Source: Acanthamoeba lenticulata (Eukaryota > Discosea > Longamoebia > Acanthamoebidae). Taken from it: 26,554 nucleotides of DNA. The notes beneath the pieces are model-generated. The model saw only the letters and a list, made by a program, of their open reading frames with translations, did no database searches and was not told where the DNA came from. Location: contig NAVB01000425.1 of the NCBI GenBank assembly GCA_002179805.1, positions 1-26,554 of the forward strand, in the 5' to 3' direction. This document shows, one piece after another, positions 1 to 11,409 of the stretch; position 1 is the stretch's first letter; every line of letters starts with the position of its first letter. Made by a program: the position numbers and the translations under genes.

Positions 1-45
1 TTTTTTGTTTTTTTGTTTTTTTTTGTTTTTTTTCTTGTCGCGCAG

Positions 46-2543
46 GAGCTGGACGAGCTACAGGCCCAAAAGACGGCGATCAAGAACCTCGGCCAGGTGC
101 TGGCCAAGAGGGAGTCCATGTTCAAGCTCTACGCCATCTACTGCAGCGCCATCGTAGACGTCAACCAGAGGATCGAGCAGTTCAAGGAAAAGAACCCGCC
201 CTTTGCCGCCTTTCTCGAGGTGCCTATCGTCCCTTTATTCTCCACCGTTTCTTCTTATTTTCTTCTTATTTTCTTCCTTTTCTCACGCACCCATGAAAAG
301 AAATGCTTTGTGAATCCCGAGTGCCGTCTGCTGCCGCTCGACAGCTTCGTGCACGCGCCCCTCGCGCGCCTCCTCAAGTATCCGCTCCTCCTCGATGTGC
401 GTCCCTTCTCTTCCAGACTGGCCTCGTCGCGTGGGCACGACAATGAAATGACCGTGTGTTTGTCTCTCTTCTTCGTCAGGCGGTGCTCAAGTACACACCG
501 AGCGACCATCCTGACCGCGCGCCCCTCGCGCGCGTCTACGACAACCTGATGGAGATCGTGAACATGGTCAACGAGCGCACGCGCCAGGTCGAGAACGTCC
601 AGAAGCTGATCAAGCTCCAGAAGACTATCGCCAACGCCGACGTGCGCTAACCCCTCCCCTCCCCTTCCCATCTCTCTCTCTTAGGGGTGCGAAGCTCACC
701 TGTGATTGGCGCGGAGACAGGAGCCTGGCAACGACTTTGTGGACAACCAGCGGTACGTGCTCAAGGAGGGCCTCCTCGTGCGCATCAAGGCCGACGGCAA
801 GAGCCGCAAGGAGCGCAAGCTCCAGATCTTCCTGTTTAACGACCTCGTACCTTGCCGCCTTCTTCTTGTTCTTCTTCTTCTTGTTCTTCTTCTTCTTGTT
901 CATCGCCATTGTGAGCTGCTGGGCCTGATGCAAGTTGTTGACGTTCACGCACAGCTGGTGCTGGCCAAGCCTGTGACGTCGAAGCAGGGCCCGGCCTTCC
1001 AGGTCATCGAGAAGTTTGGCACGCGCGACCTCGCCCTCGCCGAGACGTCGTCCTCCTCGTCGTCATCCTCTTCGTCGTCGTCCTCCGCCACAAGCTCGCC
1101 GCACAACCAGAGCCCCGCCGGTTCATCATCACCGAACGGGGGCCACATCGAGCGCCTCCCCTCCAACGACCCCGGTGCCTGCCCCTTTCACTCACTTGCT
1201 GCCATCGTCGTCATCATCTTCATCAACGGCATTGTCGACATCGTCGTTGTCGTTGATGTGTGGCTGATGTGAGATGGGGCGATCAGCAGATTCGGCGCGC
1301 AAGGAGAAGAAGGACTCGTCGGGGCCCACCGGGAAGTCGTGGCGCACGACGATGCGCGTCACCAAGTCTGCCAGCGAGCCCGACCCCGAGCTGCGGCTCG
1401 AACTCACCGTCGGCTCCACTCTTCTCACCTTTGTCGCCGCCTCGCCTGAGGTTCGCTTTCCCGCGCTTTCTCTTTCTCTCTTTCGTGAGAATCTCAAGAA
1501 TGCCGTCGACAGGAAAGGGCAGACTGGCGAAAGGCCGTCCAGACGGCCATTGGGGTCTCTACGCGAGAGCAGACCTTCTCCTTCCAGACCATGTCGGCCC
1601 GCAGCCGCGGGGAGACCTCGGCCGTGTTCACGCCCAAGTTGTCCGCCGGCTCCACACCCAAGGGGCCCGCGGCCTCGGTGGCCCCGAGCGAGGCCGCGCC
1701 CACGGTCACGGTGACGCCCGCGCCTGCGTCGCCCACGTCCAACGGCAACGCAGAGCCGGCCAAGGACAAGAAAGAGAAGAAGGAAAAGAAGGAGAAAAAG
1801 GAGAAGAAGGAGAAAAGCGGGTCTTCGCGGAGGAAGAAGAGCGGCTCGTCGCGCCGGCTCAAGAAGGACGACGCCGCGCCCCTCAAGGAAAAGGAGAAGG
1901 AAAAGAAGGAAGAGGAGCAGCAACAACAGAAGAATGAAGAGGAGGGGGAGAATGGGGAAGTCGACGACGCGTCGAAGAAGACGACAAAGACCAAGAAAAA
2001 GAAGAAGAAGAGCGAAAGCGACGACAAGAAAAAGAGCGAAAGCGAAGTCAAGAAAAGCGAAGGCGAAGAGGTCGGCCACGCGCCAGTGCAAGTCGACAAG
2101 CCCGGTAGCGAAGCCGCCGCATCACACCAGCCGGAGGCGTCGCTGCAGGCGCCGGCCAAGGAGGAGAAGAAGAGCCGGCGCAAGAGTCTCATGAACTTCC
2201 TCCGCAGGGACGACGTGATCGACGCCCTCGCGGCCGAGGAGGCCGCCGCCAAGAGCGAGGCCGCGACCTCTGCTGACGCCGCCAATGGTAGCAACGGCGG
2301 AAGCGAGAAGGAGGAGTCGGGCGAGAAGGAGGGCAAGCGCAAGCTGTTTGGCACGTGGGGCCGCAAGAAGAAGTCTGTCGAGCTGGGCAACACCAACCAT
2401 CTCGTCGATCCGGCTGTACGCCTCCTCCTCTTCCCATTCTCATCAGTTCAGTTGGGAGGCGCATCATCACCAACCTTCTTCCCCATCATCAACAGGAGGC
2501 CAAGGAGACCACGAGCGAGGGCAAGCTCAAGAAGAAGGGCTAG
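46..2543 (+). CDS. RhoGEF (DH-PH) with Lys-rich C-terminal tail, 5' partial
   Basis: Visible exons are 46-219, 301-396, 480-641, 721-846, 955-1174, 1290-1450, 1513-2415 and 2496-2543, giving 629 codons plus TAG. The 5' end lies outside the window, and bases 1-45 are the T-rich end of an intron. The first 144 residues are the C-terminal part of a DH domain, including the hallmark helix LARLLKYPLLLD and the long final helix ending KLIKLQKTIANAD. A PH domain follows. It begins near FVDNQRYVLKEGLL, continues through FLFNDLLVLAK, and ends in the C-terminal helix ERADWRKAVQTAIG. A poly-Ser and Asn/Pro insert (bases about 1048-1170) splits the PH domain between strands. The last third is low-complexity, with KKEK repeats and SGSSRR motifs. 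By family knowledge it should exchange GDP for GTP on a Rho/Rac GTPase at membranes. The target GTPase cannot be read from the sequence. Confidence 0.88.
859..902 (+). repeat. Intronic CTTCTTCTTCTTGTT minisatellite
   Basis: About three copies of a 15-bp CTT/GTT unit lie inside the RhoGEF intron 847-954. It is pyrimidine-rich in the sense strand and may serve as the polypyrimidine tract. It is not coding in the spliced model. Confidence 0.7.
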
Positions 2544-2709
2544 TCCAGCCCGCGCCACTCTTGGCTTTTTTTTTTTGAATTTGCTTATTGGTAAAATATG
2601 AAGCGGAAATATAGAATTGTGTTATTATTATATTAATATGGAAGTCATTACACGCCACCCTCTGCTGAGTGGCCTTTCATGTTTTGTTGCTTTTTGCTCA
2701 GGCCATGTC

Positions 2710-5700
2710 CTAGTAGTCGCCTCCTTCGATTGCTCCATCGTCGCGCGGCTCCTCGGAATCGACGTTCTCGCCGTCTTCCTTCTCGGTGCTCACCGAGCTG
2801 CCCTCCGCCCCGCTCTCCTCATCATCGTCGACGTCGTCGATGGCGTACTTTTGGTACTTCTGCATGTAGTTCTTTTGTGGGTGGTAGATGTTCGATCAAA
2901 ACGAGTTCCAGGCACAAAAGTGAAACAAACGTGCGCCAGTACCTTGCCGCGAATGGTCAGGTGCACAGGCGAGCTGATGGCGGGCGGCTTGTCTCCGATG
3001 AACTCGATGAGCTTCTTGAAAAAGAGGCGGTTGTTGAGGATCTCCCGGTGCTCGACGCCCTCCAGCTCCTCAATTACGACCTGCGTCACACGTGTTGAAT
3101 CGCTCATGGTTTAGCGACTCGGCGGCAATGGGGCATCGCCACGGCGCACCTCCTTGATGCTGCTCTTCCACATCTGGCAGTAGTTGAGGGACGCGTAGGT
3201 GACCGTGCCGTCGCCCGAGCAGCACGTGCGGACGCCCGTGATCTTCTCCGTCGTCGGTTGCACCGTGTTCTCCGTTTCGTAGGCGATGCCCTGTGCGGAA
3301 AAGCCAATCGTTCAGATGCGCCCTCTGATGATCATCTATTCCCAAACCGAGTACGCACCTTGCGGATGACAAAGTGGGACAAAAGTGGGTCCTTGGAGTC
3401 GATGCAGGGATCTTTATCGAGCACCCAGTCGCGGTCGTCCTTCTTCTTGTAGAAGTAGATCCGCTCCGTCTCTAGATTGACGCCTGTTGTGCACTTGACG
3501 CGTGAGAAAGCTGTCCTCGACGCACGGAGATCAAAGAAGGAGAAGAACCATAGATGGCTAGCAGCCGCTGCACAGGCGGAGCCCCGAGGATGGACCAATG
3601 GGCCTGGTCGGCTCCACCGCCGAAGCTCGGGTCCCGGGCGTACTCGTCCAGCACGTCCATCGTTCTCTGCGTTGTTGTTGTGGCCACCACCAGGAAGCGA
3701 CGTCATTACAGAGATGAGGCTCGTGGCAAACACATCGGAGGACAAGCAGCGTACGGTGCATCCCATCTCGCGAAGGAAGGGAACGATGTCGACTTTGGCG
3801 GGTGGCTGTCCGTCCTGGCTGGCATAGACGATCCCCACCTTGAGGTCGTCCATGTCCCCGACGGGCAACAGCCCCGGCACGCTTCCTACCGAGGACGAGG
3901 AGGAGGTCACGGTCAGGGCAACACAAAAGCCTCTCCTCCCATGTGATACTCGGGTAAAAGGGGTTGGCACCGAGAGTGCGCGCGAAGCCCTTGGCTTCCC
4001 GGTTGGACAGGAGGAGGTCCATTCCGAAGCGATCGCCCGAGATCTGCTCCGCCCCAGAGGGGGGAACTGTTGGTGGCGGCTGGCGGGGAGGCGGAGGAGG
4101 GCAGCCATGATGACACGTACCAGGCCCCTCAAGCTCTTCGGCGCACCGAGGAAGGGCGCGCCCACGGCCACGAACGTGTGGACGTGGTGGTCGATCCACT
4201 GTTGACCGTAGTTGAGCTTGACCTGTGTGTACGTGTGGTGTGTGTATATATGCGCCAAATTTGTGAGCTAGATAGACAAAGAAGAAGACAAAGCAAGCAG
4301 CAACAACGGACCCAGTTGAGGAAGTACTGGATGATGCGGTTGCCCATCGAGTGGCCGAGGATGACCGCCTTCTTGCGCTCGCGCCGCACCAGCGCCTCGA
4401 TGCTCACCTTGAGGGTGGAGAAGTACCCGTCTCTGGGCCCAGTCCCCATCCACCCAAGTCACACTGTGGTCAGCTTCATGTCCCACATCCCATGGGAGGC
4501 CGCCGTCGGTGTTGTTGATGAAACGCGTTACCTCTCCTCAAGGTAGTAATAGGGGATGCGCCAGTCGTAGGGCGCGCACAGCATGTTGAGGTCGTTGTAG
4601 CCCAGCTCGCACAGATTCTCCACCAGCGGGCCCATCACCTGCCCACCGTCCACCACAGGACATCAGGCGCCCGATGGTGATGATGAAGACGACGATGAGG
4701 AAGGGCAGGGCAGGGCGTACATAGGAAAGGGAGCCGGTGAGGAGGCCGGGGTCGAGGTAGGTGACGGCCTCCTTGCCTGGGATGACCCTCACCTTGATGT
4801 TCTGTGGATCGCTGCGGCAATCGTCGGGGCTCAGGCAGATGTGCTTGATCCACAGGTTCTGTTGCACAAGCCAGAGGACAGCACGCGGTCGAGGTTGGGC
4901 GATGAGAACAGAAGCACTTCGAAAACACAAACAAACAAATAACGCAGAGACCTTGTTGGCAAAGTCGATGGTGTCGTAGCACTTCTTGCTGCGGCCGATG
5001 TCGAGCCGCTTTTTGGCGTTCTGGGTCATGATCTTGTTGAGCGAGAGCCACACGCGGTCGTTGACCCACGGCTTGTGCGACGACTCCACCACGCGCAGGC
5101 CCGACGACGCGAATCCTGTTTATGCGCAACACGTACACGACCTTCATGAGCATCATTATCGTCGTCACCAGGAGATCGCGACAGGTACCGGGAACGAGCA
5201 CGATCGGCAGGTTGGGCATGTAGCCCTGCTCGGCCATGCGCCGGCCGAGCTTCTTGGACACGTCCTTTTGCGTGTGCGGCGGACCGCAAAGGATGACCGA
5301 CAGCTTCTGCACCGGTCCGGCCACCAGGTCCTCCAGGATCAGCGACGTATTGCCGATGAAGATGCTCTTCTCTGCAGGCGCGCCAAAACGTTGAACGGGC
5401 TTGGTCAACTTGCGGCCTCTTTTTCCCAGAGAAAGAAGAAGAAGAAGAGGAAGGAGGGCCAACCGATGCGGTTCCAGTCGTAGACGTCGATGTCAAAGTT
5501 CTTGACGTGGTCGGGCGAAGAGAGAGGCGGCACATAGAAGTGGTGGATCTCGTTCCACAGCGGGTTGTCCGAGTTCTTCCGCACCCGGGTCCTCTCCCGC
5601 ACCGCTCCCTACAGTCAGTTAACAACAACAATGTAAGCCAGACAACATCCCTTGGCCCCCCCCAGCAAGAGAAGCGCCAAGGACCAAGGACAGCGCGACG

Positions 5701-7366
5701 TAGGGGTCCGGCAGCTTCTGGCCCGCGGGGGCCGGCAGCTCGCGCCCTCCGACCACTGCGGCGCACCGGGTTTGAGGTCAGTGGACAGCGGAAAGACCGC
5801 GCGCGACCGCTCGGTGGGGAGGGAGGTCACCGACCCTTGACGGTGAGGTAGCCTTCCCACAGGCCGACGGGCGGGTTGTACAGGTACTGCAGCTCGAGCC
5901 TCCCGGCGAAGCGGTCCTTCTCCTTCTTCTGGCGGCGCCTGTACCGCTCCTCGGATTGCTCCCTCTTCAGGGCCGCCGCCTCGGGGTCGACGGCCTCGTC
6001 GAGGGACAGCTCCGGGCCCGACGTCTGGCGCCGCCCCCTCCTTCCGATCAGCCTCGCGCTTCAATACCGAAAGGTGCAGAAGCCGAGGTCGCCGTACGAC
6101 GAGGCGGAGCTCCAGCTTGAGCTCGCCGTGGATGTCGCCCGTGTGCTTCTTCGTGTGGTGGAGCGGGAACCAGCGCGTGATCTTCCGGTTGGTGGGGATG
6201 GTGTCAAAGGGGATCATGAGGCGCCCCATGAAGCTGTTGCTGGCCACCACGTTGCGGTCCCACACCGACACGGTCACGCCCGTGCTGTTGGCGCGCGGGT
6301 CGATCTCCCTGCGCAGTGGGTTGAGCACAGAAAGAGCCGCTCAGTTTGGCACATGATCGTCGCTCATCGCAGTCAAGACCAAGAGAGAGAGAGAGAGAGA
6401 GGGAGCGCACATGACGAGGGTTTCGGGCTTGGGCCACACCGGGTTGAGGGTCTTCTTGATGACGGGGGTCTGGTAGCCCTTGCCGGCCTTCTTCTTGGAG
6501 TCGTATACCGCCACCCGACAAAACGGGTCCGACAAGCCTGTTAGGGATCCCTGAGTGAGATGTTGGCCGTGCAAACGAGCGAATGTCGGGCGTGGTGGAT
6601 GTACCATTGCGATCCCTCACCGTGAGGTTGCGGCCGGCGACGATCGAAAAGTGCAGCATCGCATTCTGGTGGGCATGGGGGAGCATGTTGTGAGTAAAAC
6701 GGGGCGAATCGGTCCTCAATTTCAAACATACGTTGGGTTTGATGAACTCCTGGAAGGTGGCGTGATTGGACAGGCCCTCGTTTCGGGAGATGAAGTAGAA
6801 CAGCTGCGCCAGGAAACTCACTCGTTTCTGGAGAGGCCCATCCGCCCCGTCGAGGTTAGCTTGCATTTGGAGGATGGTGGTGAAGAGGGAGGAGCTGCCA
6901 CCAACCTCAACTTGCTGGCTGCCGCCAAAGATCTTGCTCGGGAACTTGCGCAGGGGCGAAGGCAGCAGGTTCTGGAAGTCCTTCTTCAGCTGCAGCACGC
7001 CCAACGTCAGTTCACCAAGCAGAGGAGAAATAAAAGGCGACTCTCTGCAAACGGGCAGCAACGAACGTACCAACTTGTGGAGATTTTGAAACTCTTCCGT
7101 GACTCTGGTGATGCTGTGCTGCTGTGAGCCCAGGGTGAAGTAGACCTCGTACATCTGGCCAGATGCGGTGACGTTTAATGAAAAGAAAATAAAAGCAACA
7201 TAAAAGAGTTGTTGTGCCGCCCACTATGCTTTGGGGCGAGGATCCAGGGAGCGGCTCGTACGAGTTTGAGCTTGGAGGTGGTGTACACGTGAAGACATTT
7301 GCAGCTGACGTCGCCGGTGGTTGCGATGAAGCTGCCCGAGCGCTGGCGCTCCGTTTCCAGTTCCAT
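2710..7366 (-). CDS. PX-C2-C2-LCAT/PDAT-family lipase or acyltransferase fusion
   Basis: Twenty-two exons, high to low: 7366-7262, 7154-7071, 6989-6732, 6665-6605, 6537-6411, 6308-6098, 6024-5835, 5755-5685, 5608-5464, 5371-5189, 5115-4952, 4858-4721, 4638-4532, 4432-4312, 4222-4121, 4043-3950, 3885-3755, 3666-3549, 3483-3359, 3290-3150, 3080-2943, 2859-2710 (987 aa). The N terminus (about aa 10-145) is PX-like (RVTEEFQNLHKL, then LRKFPSK). The first C2 domain is about aa 150-282 (NGLSDPFCRVAVYD). The second is about aa 340-445 (LPDPYVALSL, DVYDWNRI). The LCAT/PDAT alpha/beta-hydrolase runs from about aa 472 to 940. Its triad is Ser643 in GHSMG, Asp872 in GDGTV and His903 in VEHREIL. There is no signal peptide or membrane helix, so I infer a cytosolic enzyme recruited to phosphoinositide membranes. 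It could be a phospholipase A or an acyltransferase. The tail is acidic. The final acceptor could also be at 2872. Confidence 0.87.
6382..6401. repeat. (AG)n dinucleotide tract in intron
   Basis: About ten AG repeats on the + strand inside the intron 6410-6309 of the PX-C2-C2-LCAT gene. In the transcript this is a CT-rich run starting within about ten bases of the splice donor. Confidence 0.8.
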
Positions 7367-7487
7367 CTTGGGCAAAGGCGATGACAATGGTGCTGGCCCG
7401 ATGAAGAAAAGCTCAGACCGCGTAACGGCAAGCCAGGAAACTCAGAAGGTGACGTGTGCCCTTTTTGGTAAATTGGAAAATGAAATT

Positions 7488-7497
7488 TTTATTTATT
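7488..7497 (-). promoter_or_regulatory. Poly(A) signals of the F-box-JmjC gene
   Basis: Two overlapping AATAAA hexamers on the minus strand (TTTATT at 7488-7493 and 7492-7497) lie about 60 nt beyond the stop codon at 7557. They sit inside the 190-bp gap that must also hold the promoter of the next minus-strand gene, which starts at 7366. Confidence 0.6.
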
Positions 7498-7556
7498 TTG
7501 ATAGGCCAAAAATAATTGGCAACAAGTGGCGCGAACGTACTCGCAAACGCTTTTTC

Positions 7557-9780
7557 TCAGTTGGGAGCGACGTCAAAGTTGAAGGCGAAGCTGAACCCGC
7601 CGCCGCCACCGCCGCCAGAAGGGCCCGCTTCGGCTGCCTCCTCCGAAGGCTGCTGGGCTGAGGACGTCTTGAGCTTGCTCCAGAAGCAACTCTCCTCGCG
7701 CTTCTTCTCGCGCTCGCGCCGCTCCTGCTCCTCCTTGGCCCACGCGGCCTCGACTTCCGCCAACACCTCGGGCTGTCGCTCGCGCAGCTTGGCCATGAGC
7801 TCGGTGAAGAGGGTCTGGTTCTCCTTGCGTCGCAGGAACTCGAGCACGTTCTTCACGTTGTGGCGTCCGACGTAGTTCTGGGTCACGGCCACGGACTCCT
7901 CCAGGTTGAGCACCGTGTGCCACCAGCCTGGACGCGTGTTTGGGGCCGAGTGAGTCGAATTGAGGCGATGAAGCTGGTGACGCGCAAGGACGTCGAGGAG
8001 GAGAAGAAGGAAGAGGAGAAGCACCGTTCGGGATGAAGATCATGTCGCCGGGCCGGAGCAGACACTCGATCGGACGCAGCGGCTCGGGCTGGTCTTCCTT
8101 GTGCTCGGTCTTGGCCTTCTTCTTGTCCGGCTTGTCCGTCTCCTGGTAGAAGTTGTAGAACCACTCGACGATGGAGATGGGCGTCGTGACTTCCCACTCG
8201 TCCTCTGACGGGAACGTGCCTGATGCACATTTAAGAATTATAAATCAATAAATTAACAAATATTAATTCGTTATTTTAAAAGTAAAATAATATTGTAAAT
8301 AATAATAATAATAAAATAAAACTGGGCAAGCGCCGGGGAGAGGAGGGAAATATACCAGGCGGGACCATGTTGGGCGGGTAGAGGAGCCACTTCTTGAGGC
8401 CCCACAGCAAGCCGTTCCAGGCCGACGTGTGGTTGGGATCCTTGTGGAAGGTGGCCCCTGGTGTGCGGTTCGACCGGGTCAGAGACGACATGTCGCACAG
8501 TGTAAAGATGAATCTGGAGGATCATCATCATGAAGGAAGAAAGGAAGGAAGGAGAAGAGGCACCAGAGCGAGTGGGCCCGACGAGGATCCAGCGGAAGGA
8601 AGGCCGCTCGGGTTCCTGCAGGTAGGAGAAGTAGTCCTCGGTAAAGTACTTGGGGATGGTGTAGTCGCCCAGCATGTCCGGCCTCTTCTCGCCAAACTCG
8701 CTGTCAAAGAGGTACATGGGATTCTCCTCCACGGCCTGCCCCGAGTAGGCAAAGTAGTCCCGCAGCTTCATGGAGATGCCCTGGTTGATGTTCACCTCCA
8801 TCTCCCCAAACTCCTGCAAGAGAAGAAGAAGAGGCATCATCACCACCATTCATCATGTAACAACAGCAGCGGCACGGCACCTTGATCATCCCCTCCTTGG
8901 ACCACTTCTTGAAGCAGGGCCACGTCGGCACGACGTCCGTCAGGATCACCGGCTTGTTGGGAATCTCGTACCTGTTGTGGTGGTGGCGGCGGGGGTTTGA
9001 GCATGTGAATTGCAGATGACGCTGAGGATGACGGGCGCTGCTGACGTCACGAGAGACACGCGTACTCGGCGATGAACTGCTCGATGGAGAGTCCGCTGCG
9101 GCGGTCGATGTTGTCGACGCGGGTCCACTTGGCCAGGTCGCAGGTGAGGAGGCACCAGGAGTGATGGAGCAGCGTCGAGTAAAAGTACTTGACCTTGATC
9201 GGCCGCTCGCGGCCCAACAGGGGAAAGTTGGGCGCGTGGCGCGCGATGAAGGTCTGCTTCCACGTCTCGACGAAGCGCCAGTCGCCCTTGTAGTTCTCCA
9301 GCGTGACGTACTTCCACAGCTCGTCGTAGTTGGCCAGCACGTAGAAGGCGCGCGAGGTCATGGACAGCTGCACGAGCTCGCGGAAGCCCACCTCCTGGAA
9401 GATGACGAAGATCAAGTTGTCCGGCAGCGGGGCGAACCACCCAAGCCCCACCCCGCGCGCTGGCACGAAGTCGGGGGCCAGCATGTCCATCAGGCTGTTC
9501 CCCTACGAATGAAATGAAGATTGAGATGACGATTTCGGACCATTTCTGCGACTTGAGCAGTCTTGCACGCGACAATGCCGCGAGAAAAGGAACCTACCTC
9601 AGGCTTGACACCATAAGGGTGCGGCGGGATGTCCTTGTCCGTCAGGGCGAGCGGAGCTTCCTCATCTTCATCTTCTTCCTCCACGTTGGGCTGATGGGAA
9701 GGCACACTAGGAACTACAACCGCCTGTCGGCCACGCTTCCGCTGTGCGGCGTTATGCAGATTACCACCACACGCTTGCAT
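7557..9780 (-). CDS. F-box and JmjC domain 2-oxoglutarate oxygenase (JMJD6-like)
   Basis: Seven exons: 9780-9598, 9502-9066, 8971-8881, 8813-8564, 8457-8356, 8219-8025, 7927-7557 (542 aa). An acidic N terminus precedes an F-box at about aa 86-127 (FAPLPDNLIFVIFQEVGFRE), followed by a JmjC domain at about aa 237-445. The iron ligands are visible as His325 and Asp327 in TFHKD and His423 in GWWHTVLN. Lys342 in GLKKW is the expected 2-oxoglutarate lysine for the JMJD6 group. PGDMIFIPNG gives the typical strand before the second histidine. The C terminus is a charged helix rich in EEQERREREKKRE, then Gly-rich. F-box-JmjC proteins are known in plants and other eukaryotes. The family is expected to hydroxylate or demethylate protein residues, and the F-box suggests SCF recruitment. 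The substrate is unknown. The 136-nt intron 8355-8220 is AT-rich, unlike its surroundings. Confidence 0.9.
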
Positions 9781-10110
9781 TCTTCACGACCAGCAGAAAC
9801 GCAACTCTTGGACAATTAGAAAAAGAAATATGGGCTGCAAGAAAAAATGGGAAATGGGCTTGCTATCTTTAAGGCCTGTGGTGATCCACCTGCTTCCGTT
9901 CAATCCCTTCGCGTTGTTGTAACATTAGGTTCAGTAGTCGGAAGAGTGAGTACTCCAGCTTGAATGTGTTTACCCTCATCAGCGATCGGCTGTGTAGCAG
10001 GTCGCCGGCGCTGCCCGAGCTGCATTGGGCCGGAGCTAACCAGACAAATTGTGGGCGCACTTTTTGTCGTTGCCACTTCAAACGCCCGAGTACAGTTCGC
10101 ACACGCACAC
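9781..10110. promoter_or_regulatory. Divergent intergenic region, F-box-JmjC / rhodanese-DSP
   Basis: This 330-bp gap separates the start codons of two divergent genes and must hold both promoters and 5' UTRs. I see no clear TATA box, RNA gene or extra coding exon. It is less GC-rich than the flanking exons, with an A-rich stretch near 9818-9850. Confidence 0.55.
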
Positions 10111-11292
10111 ATGGCAGAAATGAAGAGGTCAGCCTCCGGCAGTCGCCCTCGCATCAAGTTTGAGCGGCTTACGGGCAAGCACTTCTACAATATTGTTTCA
10201 TGCAACTTCATGAAGTACCAGCACTGTCCCTGCTCTCTTCGAGTTCACTGCGTCTTGACAATGGGGGGGGGGCAGTGTCGTGGTTATTGATGTCCGGACG
10301 CCGGAGGAGCACAGCAAGTTGTTCATCAATAACTCGTTCAACTTCCCCCTCGAGAAGTTTGAGGACAGTGACAGCGGAAGGAACCTGTGGGACTGCATCC
10401 ATCAACGGTACCACCTCATCTTCCTCTTTCCTTCTTCTTCATTTTGTTTTGTTTTTCATTTTGTTCACGACACGACCGTCGAATAGGAAATTCGCACGAG
10501 CGATCATCATCCACGACGACGAAGAGGCCGTGCTCAACTCGCGCATCCCGCACGTCATTGAAGACGTCAGCGGCGGCACGGCCGCTCTGAGCTACCTGGA
10601 AGGTGCGCCAGGACGAGATCATGTTCTCAAAAAAATGGCAGCTGCTGAGATCCTCTCCTGGAGTGCAGGCGGCCTCAAACGGTTCCACAAGAAGTACCCC
10701 TACGTGGTGTCGCAGCCCAGCGGCAACTCGTGGAGCAGCTTCGAGGAGATCGCCGTGTCGTGGCCCTCTCGCATCACCCGCCACGTCTACTTGGGCGACT
10801 GGCAGAGCGCCTCGAACGCTACCGTGTTTGACAAGCTGGGCATCAAGCACGTGGTCAACTGCTGCAAAGAGCGCAACGCCTTCGAGGACCAGGAGGGGTT
10901 CGTCTACCACAACGTTTCCATTGTGGACCATCCGTCGGCGGACATCTCGACCTACTTTGAGGCCGTTGTTGACTTTATCGGTACGTTGCCTTCGTTTTCG
11001 TTCTTTTCGCGAAGGGCGGCACCAAAATTTCAACTTGTGGCACCCACCAGACAAGGCCACGAAGCAGAAGCAAAAGGTGCTGGTGCACTGCCATGCTGGC
11101 GTGAGCCGCTCGACGACCGTGGTGGTGGCCTACCTCATGAAGACCAAGCAGTGGCCTGTCGACAAAGCCCTTGGCTACGTCAAGCAGCGGCGCTACATCG
11201 TGGACCCCAACTTTGGGTTCATGGAGCAGCTCCGCAAGTTCGAAGCGTCCCTTGGGCTCTCGCCCGCCGCCGAGCGCGTCAAATCTGCGTGA
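10111..11292 (+). CDS. Rhodanese-like plus dual-specificity phosphatase
   Basis: Five exons: 10111-10214, 10276-10407, 10487-10602, 10669-10980, 11051-11292 (301 aa). The N-terminal half is rhodanese/CDC25-like (VVVIDVRTPEEHS, INNSFNFP, then YLEGGLKRFHKKYP). Where an active rhodanese has its cysteine loop, this protein reads IIIHDDEE, so the domain is probably non-catalytic. This resembles the docking domain of MAP kinase phosphatases. The second half is a DSP domain (about aa 160-295) with the P-loop HCHAGVSRS (nucleophile Cys235) and a candidate general acid at Asp204 in IVDHPSAD. The likely role is dephosphorylation of Tyr/Thr, perhaps on a MAP kinase, but that target is inference. The first intron ends in a ten-G run before CAG. 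The ATG at 10111 is followed closely by a second in-frame ATG, MAEMKR. Confidence 0.88.
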
Positions 11293-11409
11293 GCCAGACC
11301 ACCGCTCTCTTGTACTGTAACAACGTTATGTTTCCCTCTCATGTGACGAGGAGCCGAAACAAAGACGACCCATTATCGCATTTCAAGATGTTTTAGACGA
11401 GTGTTTGAG

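Noticed and set aside
1192..2396. Two long minus-strand open frames (about 300 aa each), Leu/Phe/Ser-rich
   Set aside because: They are antisense shadows of the Lys/Glu-rich RhoGEF tail (AAG/GAG codons read as CTT/CTC). They show no domain signature.
2710..7366. Two adjacent genes (a C2 protein and an LCAT)
   Set aside because: One exon, 5371-5189, holds both C2 and LCAT sequence without a stop or start signal between them.
10262..10275. Frameshift at the G run in the phosphatase gene
   Set aside because: An intron 10215-10275 with a GTACCA donor and CAG acceptor restores the rhodanese frame without any indel.
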